Shown here piece after piece: positions 28,201-40,200 of a stretch of DNA of 64,000 bases. The translations under genes and the position numbers were made by a program. Numbering within the stretch: the first letter of the stretch is position 1; each line of letters opens with the position of its first letter. Source of the DNA: Lichenostomus cassidix. Its lineage: Eukaryota; Chordata; Aves; Passeriformes; Meliphagidae. Location of the stretch: the NCBI GenBank assembly GCA_008360975.2, contig CM039183.1:54397350-54461349 (forward strand), written 5' to 3'. A model generated the notes under the pieces. It made no database searches and was not told the origin of the DNA. It saw nothing but the letters and a program-made list of their open reading frames with translations.

Positions 28201-31200
28201 CTAAATAAAGTAAAGGTTGGTGCTGAAGAAGATTAATATACTTTTCCTCATGTAATGATCTTTGGGATTTTTAATCAGAGTTTTTGCTAAGCTTCATACT
28301 TAATTTTTATTTGATAAAAAATACATATCTCCTGCACAGCTGCTAGAATATTATCAAATAATAAAGTGATAGTTTTTAGGAAGTTCCACCAATGAAAAAA
28401 ATCTTGATTTATTGATCTTTATACAACCATTTTAGAGGATTTTTATGAATGATATGGTCTTTGTTGTGGCAAGAACAGGTTTTGTTACATTGAACTCCTT
28501 GGTCATTACTCCAGCATGTTTGCAAGTGCATTGAATCCCTTGGAATATTATGAACTCATAATTCATCACAGTAAAAGGGTCTGGTCAAAACTCAATTTTA
28601 ACACAAACATCTACCTCAGAAGTCCTCCTGAGTCATCATATATAGCAATTCTTCTTTCTACATCCAAGTGCTCTCTTGACTGCATGCATTTATGCACATA
28701 AATGGAGATACTTAACTGTGAGCATAGTTACTATTGATATATTGGCCAATTCACATTTAATTTTCAGAAAATATTCCTCTCAAGTTGGATGTAAAGTCCC
28801 TCTCATTCAGAATTCCTGCCAAATACTGGTGTCATATTGCGTCTCACACGTACCTTCACACTTTGCTGGAAATACTATTTCTATCCAATGTGCCTTGAAA
28901 TTTATTTATTTCTAATAGAGTAATAAATAATGAGAAACAGCAGTTTTCACATTTCTGTGGTGGGTCTTTAGTTTCAAGGATTCATCCCACTTGGAAAATT
29001 CAGGAAACATGATCCAGTGCCTCTTCTCTTCATTGTGTTTGGGATGACTTATAGAGCACAGGAGGAAAGAACATATGGGAATGCTGGAGAAAAAGAGAGT
29101 TCTTTTGTTTCTTTATAAATACCTTTATAAATAAAAGTTGTAACTTTATTTCCAGGAAACACAAAAGGACCTTCAGCTTCAGCAAAGCAGTATTGACTCA
29201 ACCCGTGAGACCCTCAACAGCCTCTGCCGCAAATACCATTTGGTAGAGCTGGAAGCTCTTGGTGGCACTGTCACTTCATTAATAAAGAAGTATGAAGCTG
29301 TGAATCTGCTGTCTTCCAGAACACAGGCCAGGATGCAAGAGTCCTTGGAAAAACATTTCCTTTGTGAGTCTTCAGGCTGGTTAGCCGTTAGCCCACAGCC
29401 ATGAGTCATTCTGGAGAGTCTGCCAGAGTTTCCAGTGATGTCACTTGCAATTACAACTTTATTTTCGTATGGAGCCTCCCCAAAAGTCCTCTTACCAAAT
29501 GCTTATTTGATAACTGCTATGAACTGCTAAAATAATTTTACATAAACATGTAAATGAAATGCATGAAAGTGCATTTTTCCTCACTATTAGTATTCACCTC
29601 TATCGCATAAATACACTCTGTAAATTTTCAATAAAGATATGTTTATAACCAAATGGAGGTGTTTATCATGTAGAAGTACCAATCTGATGTATTTCTTGGG
29701 CTCCCTGGATAGTCACTGGAGAACAGTAAGAAACTTTTAATTTTATTTATTAAGATCATAATCTAGATTTTATCCAACATAAAATTGGAACATATCATAG
29801 ACTGAAAATTGACTGTCAAGGGTAGCCTAGTGAGGCTGTTTGAATTTGGATGTTTACAGTGGAAACATCTAATTTCTTGTGAAATTAATCCCACTCCCAA
29901 GGTCATTGAAGACAATGAGACTTATTCTATTAACTTTTGCACACTGTTCCTGAAGGATAAAATAATTGCTTAAAACAGCTGTATAATATTGTGGGTAATG
30001 CTGTATCTTAAAAAATATTCTCTTCTCTATACTTTTTTATTAAATAAGACTCTATGCAAGAATTCCAGGATTGGTTTTCTGGTGTGAAGGCTGCAGTAAA
30101 AGAATCATCTGACATGTCTGGGGACAGCAAAGCCATAGAAGCAAAGCTACATGACTTGCAGGTATAGTGGACAATTGAAAAAAAAATCAGTAATTAGCAA
30201 TTTTGTATAGGTAACCAATTACATCTCTAAAATAATTTGTAGATGCTAACACCCTTGTTGTGTTTGTTTTTAAAAAGGTAGTATAAGAATGGTTCAAGGC
30301 AGCAGTATGTGCTTTAGAGGGAACACAGTGAAAACTGTGGTCACTCTTCTGAGAGATCAGAATTTAATTTCTGGAAGGTTTATTTGTAACTATACTGTTC
30401 TTTTCCTTTTTGCTTTCTTTGTTTTACTTTTTCGATATTTTATAACACTTATTCAACATTTCAGATGAGTACTGATATGTCAAAGTTTGTATGTACATAC
30501 TTTTGATGAGACAGAACATAAATAGCAGACACCTATTGTAAACAGCCCTAATTCCTGCAATGTGTAACATCTTCAAGAGACTATTAAAGTATCCAGAGAA
30601 AGCCATGACTACCTTGGGATCAAATAAGAAAACTGAGTGCTGTGAATTGTAGCACCACTTCATAAGATTTTATTTGAACTATCTGCATAGAAATTTTTCC
30701 ATAGCTAGACATGGCTCTCAATCTTGTTGGGGAAGTCTGACCATGTCCCATAGAAATACTGTTTATCTTTAGTTATCAAATCTTGTGTGTTTAAATTATA
30801 TTCTTTCATTACACAGGGGGTGCTGGATTCTATTAGTGAAGGACAGAACAAATTAGATGCTGCCTGCAAGGAAGGAGAAAGTTTATATGGTTGTTTACCC
30901 AAACCAGTTGTAAGCCATATTCAGGAGCAAATAGCAAAGTCAAATCAGAACTTCCAGGAATTCTTCAACCGTTGTCTGAATGACAAGAAGGCCCTGGAAG
31001 CTTGTGCCTCACACCTGGGAAGGTGAGCAATACCAGCAGTCACAGACTGCATGAAGTTGTCAGACTTCCAAAGTGCAGGGCAAAATAAGAATTTATTTCC
31101 CGTTGCTCTAGTCCTGTTTGCTTTTTTTCTTTGGAAATATATGAGAGAAATTGAATCTCTCTGATAAAAACAAAGCAACAGGTCTTGCTCTAAGGGTATT

Positions 31201-34200
31201 GATTTGGTTAAAGAATGGAAGGTCAGGAGTTCTGTGTATCTTACAAAACCCCAAGTCAGTAGCTGAGATTCCAGTAATTTAAATGCCATTTTCTGGATGG
31301 AAAATGTGTGATGAGTGTTCATTTCTGCCCTGGAGTTTGAAGATAAGTGTGCTTTTTACACAGCAAGTGCTTGTTCCGTCCCATTCCAAATGGGCATATT
31401 TCCTAAGGAGCCAAGAAGAAAACACTCTTAAATTACTGCTTAGGGCTGTAATTCTGGGAGTAAAAATATTTTCAGATCTAACTAGATTCAAAACTGTTGC
31501 AAACTGAAAGCAAAGGTACTGTGGCAGTAATGGGTAAAACTGCAAGTCGAGATGGTGTGCCTGCACGTAAGGAAAAGATTTTCAAACTTAGGGCCAGAAC
31601 TTGTTTTGCTGAGTTTTGAACACTCAAGATTCCAGTTTTCTTTTGTAGGAGAAATTGAAAACACAACACTTCAGGTGTTCTACATGTAAATGCTGACAAA
31701 AAGCCCACTTTTACCAATTTTTCATTCTTAGACTAAGTCATTATAACAATTTGAAAAGAGTTTTGTTTTGCTCTTCTAGAATCTAGTAATAAATAAAAGT
31801 ACTGTCACTTTAAATTTTGGAGGCTTCTGGTCTCCCTGTAGTTCCCATGATTTTGCTGAACATTTTTAGCGAGTTGCTGAATATTTTTAGACTAGTAGTC
31901 ACTGTGGAATTATGTTTTGTGTACAGCTCTTATTCTTGAAGCATGAAATTGATACCCGGACTTGTGGATATTAATTTTTTCCAACTTTACTCCACATTAG
32001 AAATATTTTTAAGGGAATATTTATCTGCTCTGTAGCTTTGAAGATCAATACAAGAAGCTTGCCCTGTGGATGCATGACATGGAAGAAAGAATAAGCACAG
32101 AAGCATTAGGAGAGAACAAACAGCTTATTTCTGAGAAGAAAAAGGAGGTGCAAAAAGTAGAGAAGTTCCTGGAAGAGTTGCTGAATTCAAGGTATATTGA
32201 AAATACATTTTCTAAAATACTCTCACTTTTTCCTCTACTAGCGCAGAAGTAAAATTTAACTGTTGGGGTGAAGTGTGTTTTTGAAAGCTAGAGGAAAGTG
32301 TTGGAAATATTCTGTGAAACGAGGTTGAATGCAGGTACTTCCAGTTCTATCGAATTTCAACCAACTCCAATATTTGGTATTGATAAAATTTGTATTAATA
32401 AAAGCTTATCATACTTCATTAATAAATGTAAACTGAAAATATAATTTTAAAAAAGAAATGTTAAAAATCTTGCTTTTAAAAGCAATAGTGAAAATCACAT
32501 TTATCATTATATCAATTTTAAAATTTTCTTTCTGTCCTGTAACACTCATATCCAACCAGATTAGCAGAATCCTCTTTCCCATACAGCTTGCTTTACAAAA
32601 GAGCTCCAAAATACCTGCATTAGCTGTGAAATCTTCCTAAAATTCACACTTAGCCAATAGATGACGAAGTAATTGCCATCTTGAGTACCCAGTGTTTTTT
32701 TCAAATTCTCTCTTTATTATTAGGTAGGTAAAAATAGAACAGAAATAGTAGTCATTTGTCCAAGTCTCACAGCATGTTAAAAAGAAACACCCAGTCACTC
32801 CCTATCGCCTTGAGACTGATGCAAGACATTTTGCTCTGATGTAAATTCCCTGTCGTCACCAGGTATCAGTATCAGGAAGGGTGATCAAGTAGATTGGGAT
32901 TAACTGAGGCTGTATAAACGCAGTTTTAATCCCTTTTACTGACCCTTGTCTGATCCTGGATGACCTTTCCATCATGCCTTCCTACCTATCAAAGACTACA
33001 AACTTCTTAGAAGCCTTGGCAGGTACAAAACGGTAGCAGTTCACATAGAAATTGAAAGTTTGACTGCTGAAAAGAAAATTAAGGTAGCTTTTCATTTAAA
33101 TGTGCAACACAAAGATTTCAGTGTGATCATTCTGAGCACCAAAATCTGCAAGAAATGGCACTGCACACAAGAAAATATATTAATCAATATATTGTATTGC
33201 TTATATTATTTCAGTCTTTCCCAAATAATTTTTTGTGTTAACTGTGCATGCTTGTCACTTGTAAAGCAAGTGATTATGTCAGCAACTTTCATAACTTCTG
33301 GCTATAATAATATATGCTTTCTGAAACTGGTTTTCAATCTCATCATTTTCTTTCAGGGAATCTTTCGATCAGCTGTCCCAAATGGCACAGACTTTAAATG
33401 ATGAAGGCCATGGTGCAGGGAGGGAAGTGCGTCTGGCTTCTCAACATCTCACCAATTATCAAACTCTGGTCAAAAGTGTCAGGGAGAAGCTGAGGACATG
33501 TCAGCTTGCACTCCAAGAGCATCTCACTTTTGAGGAGGCATTGCAGAGTATGTGGTCATGGGTGAAAGAGGTTCAAGATAAACTGGCATCATCACAGAGC
33601 ACTCTTGGAAGCAAAGCCACCCTGGAAAGACGACTGACGCAAATTCAGGTAAAGAAGGCTACAACTAGATATTACACATCTAATATTGGGTGTGGTTCAC
33701 ATCAGTGTGGTTTTATATTTTATTCTTTCCATGGCTATGAAGAAGAGAATCAGAGATTAAGGTGACCTTGACAGATTGGGGTGGGAAGTAGAAAAAACAG
33801 GATGGAGTTTAATGAAAACAGGTGTCAGGTATTACATTTCATAAGGAGTAATCAACTACGAAAAATTAGTATTATGGTCCCATAAAGCTTTCCAGTAGAG
33901 GGGAAACCGTGGAATAATTAATGGAGAGAGGCTGTGGTGTGTCTTTCACAGGTCTTCAGGAGAAGATTAGATAAACATCTCCTAGGAAGGTCATTAGGAG
34001 ATCTGCCATGGGCTTCCTTGAGGTTTCTTCTAGCTGTGAAGTGCTGTCTTACTGCGCAGTGCTAGACTTACTCATTATCTACTGCAATGTGAGCAATATT
34101 TTAGGTTGACCAATGCAGTGAAAAAACCTGTATAGCTGTGGGGAAAACTGCTGGATCACTAGCACATAGCAAGGTACAGGCCCTTAGAAGAAAAGATGCC

Positions 34201-37200
34201 TAGGAATTCATGCTGGATATGACTACTAAGGATGGATGAGCTCAGAGAAGATGGTGTTCACTGTTGAAAGACTAAGAAGAGCTCCCATTTCTCATCAGGT
34301 TACATTTGATAATTTGACCTGTTTTGCCTCACAGGAGATCCTCTTACTCAAAGGTGACGGTGAGGTTAAACTGAACATGGCCATTGGTAAAGGAGAGCAA
34401 GCACTTAAAAGCAGCAATGAGGAAGGACAAAAAGTGATACAAACAGAGCTGCAGACACTGAAGGATGTATGGAATGACATCATCAGTACCTCAGTGAACT
34501 GGCAGAGGTAAGAAGCCCTGGAAAACACAGGTCAGACCCTGCCAGCTCTGCTTACAGAGAGCGGTACCTTACGGCATGTAGAAGTACATTCATTCATTAC
34601 TGGTATGTGAGGGGAAATTTGAATCATCAGAGAGAATCAAAATTGTCTGGAAAAAATACAGCCTTCTACTAAAAAAGATGAGTTGACCCTATGAGATCAA
34701 TCAAATTTCTTATGAGATGGTACTTCACAGTAATTTTAAAATGAATAGAAATCATACAAATTCATACAGAGAAAAATGTAGAAAGTGCTTTCTGAGTTAT
34801 TGAGTTTGTACTTGGGCAAGACCAAGAACATGACAGATATTTACGTACTTTTTCCATACATAACTCAGGGAAGGCTTCTCAATTTCAGTTGTGATTATGT
34901 TTCTTAATTAATAAAATACAGTCCTAATATCAATCCAAATAATCTTTCTTGCATATAAGCTGATTTCATCTTGTCTTAAACTGGATGGAAATGGAAAGTG
35001 TTTCTTATTGCCTGTGTGAAACAATTTTATATATCTGAAGGCCTCCATCATCTCTGTTCTAGACAGACTGATGTTTCTCAGTTTCTCTGCAGTAATACTT
35101 TCTGGGCCTCTATCATACTTGTTTCTTATTCAATAGATTGAAGATTATCACTAGTTTGTCTACATTTTTCTTAAAATTTTATAACTGAAAGTGATGCCAC
35201 TTTCCTAGTTGCACCAAAATTATAATGGAGTTGTATGTAGAAAATGATAGTGGGCTGTCTTTAAGATGTTGCTCAAATGTCACCCAATTTTTATCAAAAA
35301 ATTATTTAGATTTGGTTAGACTATTGCATTTTGAGTGAAATCCTTACCACACTCTTGTCTATATTTAAGTCCAGTGGGATGAGAATTACATTCCTCAACA
35401 TGAATCCCAGAGAAGTATGGTGATCTACTAGGAGGAGCAATATATAACAGAATATTTCATATAAATTGTAAATGAGACTATAGATAATGGATTTGTTCTT
35501 TCAAAACTTGCCAGAATATCTCTTAATTGACAGTAATTTCATAGGCTGCTGCATATTTTATTACTCTGATCATGAAGAACTCCAGTAATATTCCATATTT
35601 TACTTTGCTGAACAGACACTGAAATTTGCTTTTCGTTAGTCTGAGACAGATAGATTGCTCATGTAAGCTGTAATAGGGAAGCAGCTATGTTGGTTGTACA
35701 AAGTGGCCCAAAAGCCATAGGAATTCTCAGATAACTAGGATGCAAGTTGATACAGAAAACAAAAGCAAGATGAAGAAAAAAGTATATTCTGAACCTCTCA
35801 TGAATGGCTATAGACAATGTCACAATTAAGGTATAAGCAGCCTTTTATTTATTTTTTTTTTTTTTTAACTGGTCAAAAGTTCTCATTTGCACTTTGTTTC
35901 TTTCAATGCAAGCTGTCTAGATTCTGTCATTAGCCAGTGGAATGACTATCTGGAAAGGAAAAACCAGCTGGAACAGTGGTTAGAGAATTTGGATCACAAA
36001 GTGGAACAGCCTTTAGAACCACAGATTGGTCTGAAGGAGAAGTTTGCTCAACTGGACCATTTCCAGGCTATAGTTTCTGAGATAGAGGATCACTCGGGTG
36101 ACTTACAGCAACTCATTGAAAAAGCTGTGGAACTGTATGAAAAAACAGGAGATGAGTCCTTTGGAGATGCAGCTCAAGAAGAACTAAAAACACAGTTTAA
36201 TGACATCACAACTGTAGCCAAGGTAAGATAAGTATCTCCATGTCAAGTAAGCGAAATGTTCAGACATTGTATATATAGCTAAAAAATTTCATTTTTGTAA
36301 TGTTTAAATAACTAAAGGATTGACTGTGAATAATCTTGCCTCTGATATAGTTGAGTCTAACAAAGAAATGGAATATAGTTTACTAAAATTTAATGGAATG
36401 AAAAAATGGTACTGGGAGTTGAAATTGGTATGATTATGATTTTTGAAAAGTGAAGGCCATATATTTTGTTCCTAGTTTCTTGTATACAACCGTATTCCTC
36501 ATATTCTGACACATTTAATTTCACCTAATTCTTTTTCATTCATTCCTAGCATTTTTTATTTTTTTCTTTACCTAGAAAGGGAAGAATAAAATGCCTTCCT
36601 GAGCAGGAAACATATTGTCAGAGAGAGAAATCCTATTGTCAAAAAGATATATGTCATATTTTGTGGTGTTTCAAGCCACTAAGCACTGCACATGCTATAC
36701 AGGTATTCTGTTTGGTTTCTAAGGAAAGTATGTGAGCTCGCTGAGACCTTCTGCCAACCAGATCATGAGAGTGAAACACTTTGCCTCCACTCTCCCCTTG
36801 TACTGGTGCTATGATTGGTGTGAGTGATGTAAACAGAGATGCATGGTTTCCTTTCCTGGGGCTCTTTAGCTTCCCTAGGAGGCTGTTTTGGTTAGTCAGG
36901 TGCATGTGGACATTTTCTTACTCTGTTGCTGCATAAAATCTATTAAATTTAAAACTTCGAGTATTTACTTTAGGTCATCTTGGTTTAGCTCATTCCCATC
37001 CATTGTCTAGTTGGTCTAATGCATTCTGAGAGATTATCATGATTATTTTCAGAGGGAATAGCAGATCTTATTAATGTAACTTAATTTTTAATAGCATTTG
37101 TTGAATTTTGAGTCACTCAAACTTTAAAATAACTGAGTTTAGTTTGTAAGTGGTTTAGTTTGAAGCTGGTTTCAACACATTTAAATCTAGATTAGAGTAT

Positions 37201-40200
37201 CCACACATGGGTAAAAAGCTATTCGATTAGCTCATTTCACTTTTGATTAGTTTTGATAAACATTCATTAGTGTTACCTCAAAAGAATATAACAATTCCAC
37301 TCAGTCAGACCAAAGGCAAATCTCAGCCACTAGATTCTTTCACAGTAAGATTAACTGATCCCACTTTAAGCTTACATTAAAAAGCTAAGATGGAGCCAGG
37401 AAGCAGGAAGAACATATCTATGTCAGGCAAAGTTTTCTCCAGGACTGCAGGGCAGGCGGCTGGGGACAGCCACCACTTCTGATGTGATGGTCAAAATGGG
37501 ACTCAGTGCCATAAGAGCCTTTTGCACTTTGGAAAAGACAAAATTCTTGTTTGTGATCTTCCTACGGGACATCTCCATTACACTGCTTAGCGTTTGTAGA
37601 GACTTGGTGCTTCTAAGTAAGAGCTGTGTTTCTGGCAGCAATGCTGCTCCTTGGGAGTGCTCATGGGTGATCTGCAAGACTCTCTCCAGGGTATATGGGC
37701 AAAAGCATGCCAGAGTGACACAGCTGTAGTATTGGTATCTACTAAACCTTACATTAGATTGTGTTAAGGTGTTTTTGCATGCATTTTCAGAAGGCTTCTG
37801 CTCCAGAGAAAATGCTTGTCCAGACCAACCAGAAGCAAACCTTTTGCAGTGTTTTGGTGCCACAAGCTATAGTCTATTCACTAATCAAATGCATGCTCTA
37901 GAGTCAAACCAGCACTGCATGCTTAAAGCCAGTACAGTATTTAAGTACTTTAACGGTTTGGGGTTTTTTGGTTTTTTTTCTTCATCTGAATGATAGGAGA
38001 AAATGAGGAAAGTGGAAGATATCGTGAAGGATCATTTGCTCTATCTGGATGCTGTGCATGAATTCACAGACTGGCTTCATTCTGCAAAGGAAGAGCTTCA
38101 CCGCTGGTCAGATGCATCTGGAGATACACCTACTATACAGAAAAAGCTGGCCAAAATCAATGTAAGTGTGAATTTGCATGATTTCTTCTGCAATTCAGAC
38201 CCTGTGCTTCAAGAAAACCAGTCACACAGTTGTAGGATCTTGCTCTTTGTTTCTTTGAAATGGTGATTACATTTCAGTGAGCTGAAAACAAGCTTCCTAA
38301 ACTGTGCTTTGTTTTCGACTCCCTTCTCATATTAACAGATGGAGTAAAAGTATAATCAGACCTAAGTTAACCACAGCACACATGGAAACAATTTGCAAGA
38401 GCGGAAGCCCAGTGGCATCACAGAAGAATGTGCCTTAGCTGATTAATGAATACTTCTCTGTTCATATCCCCAAATATGCTTTCTCCATGAGCCACAGTTA
38501 ACTAAATCAGAGACAACCTTTCCTGCTTTGCATGAAATGGAGATGTGTAAAGCAGCACAAGGACTGGTCTCCTCAAACATGGTAGAAATGTATGAGTTGC
38601 CTCCCTGTGTATACTCTCCTTAGCCTGGCACCTATTCTTAGCCATCTAACAGCTTAAGAAATTTGCATAGTCCTGAATGCAACATTAGAGCAAGCTACAT
38701 ATTTTGCCCGTGCCTGATGTTTACATTCAGATAGTCATGGCAGCAACATTTTACTCTGCTCTTAAACATGAGAGAGTGGGACAGTGAACTTGAATGCTAG
38801 ATGAAGATTTAGGATCCCCAAGACCAAATTGAAGATTTTTTGTTCACTCTTGGGTAATTTTCAGTCTCCTTTCTGTTCAAACTCCTGATCTGTAAAATGG
38901 GAGAGGAGATAGCAGCACCTAGTTCATAAGACAAATGAGAGAAGAAATAACATGACTGTGTTTGGGATGGTATTTATATATTCTCCAGTTTCTTAAGCTG
39001 AAAGCTCCCAAGATTTCCTTGTATGAGTTGTGTGAGATTGAAATAGGACACTGTAGAAAGAGTTTAGCTCTGGAAACAAAATCAAAACCAAATACTCCGG
39101 AAAAAAAAAAAAAAAAACAAAACCAAAAAACCAACCAATAAACAAAACCAAATACAGAAAAACTCATGATCAACCAATTCTGGCACATCATAGGTCATGG
39201 ACAGGCTGTAAACTTCAGCTGTGTTTTTGAGACTGCTGCAAGGAGTTGTACACCAGCGTTTCCTATGCAAAAGATCACAACAAAGTCGTTATGTTCCGCA
39301 TCTCAACTTAAATGGCATTTTCCACATCTAAAATACGTTCATTCATTCTTTCTTTGGTCTTTCGCTATCTCCAGAGCTTAAGAAGGTTTCAGAACCTCTG
39401 TTTAATGCCCACACTGCAAGGCCCGCGCTCTGTTCACTGCGCTTTACTCCCCCGGTTCCCAGACCGCTGCTGGCGGGGAGCCGCGGCGAGGGGCGGCGGG
39501 GACGGGACGGGACGGGACGGGATGGACGGGATGGGATGGACGGGACGGGCTGGACCGGACGGTACGGGACGGGACGCGGGCCCCGGGCAGGCCCCGCCAT
39601 TGGCGGCAGCGGCGATGTGGCGGGCCCCGGGTTACCATGGCAATGTCGCCCTGCAGGAGCTGGTGGAGTCCCGGCAGAGCGGCGCGGGCCGGCTGAGCCG
39701 AGTGGAGGCGCTGGCTCCGGCCGCCAAGCGCGGCACGACGGCGGGCGGCTGCCAGCTGCTGGCGGCCGAGATGCAGGCGCTGCAGGCCGACTGGCGGCAG
39801 TGGGAGGAGAGCGCCCGGCGCAGCCAGGGCGGCCTGCGGGAGCTGCTCAGCCAGATGGCCCTGTCGGAGCGGGAGTTCGCGGCGCAGGCCGGGCGGCTGG
39901 AGGAGGCTGTGCAGCGGCTCGGAGCGCAGCTGGCCGCCTGGGCGCAGGGGCTGGCCCCCGCCGACAGCCGCAGCACGGACGCCGAGGTGGTGGAGAGCTG
40001 GCGCAAGGAGAAAGTAAGGGCATGTCTCTTTCCCCCTAGCAGCTTTTCCGCGGCAGATGTGCGGTCAGCGCGGGCGGGAAACTTCCGCCAAGCGGGACTA
40101 TCGCGTACGTCATCAAATCAGTGCTTGCGGAAGGTATTTCTGTGAAACCCCAACTTTCCAAACTCTTAGTGTCACTGTGATCGCGGCGAGCGGTGTTGGC

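Noticed and set aside
37423..37863. Minus-strand open frame of 146 codons in intron 26
   Set aside because: No domain or family recognised, no promoter or splice context seen. A frame of this length is expected by chance a few times in 64 kb. A protein search with no hit would settle it.
39441..39462. Better-looking acceptor (TTTACTCCCCCGGTTCCCAG) upstream of exon 28
   Set aside because: Use of this AG would put exon 28 out of frame with exon 27, and the recalled human junction (IK|ELID) fits the acceptor at 39656.
39312..40145. A 277-codon open frame through the CpG island, and further long frames there in other frames and on the minus strand
   Set aside because: GC-rich DNA has few stop codons. 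Only 39657-40013 matches nesprin-1; the Gly/Asp/Arg run at 39498-39576 is just the translated GGGAC repeat.
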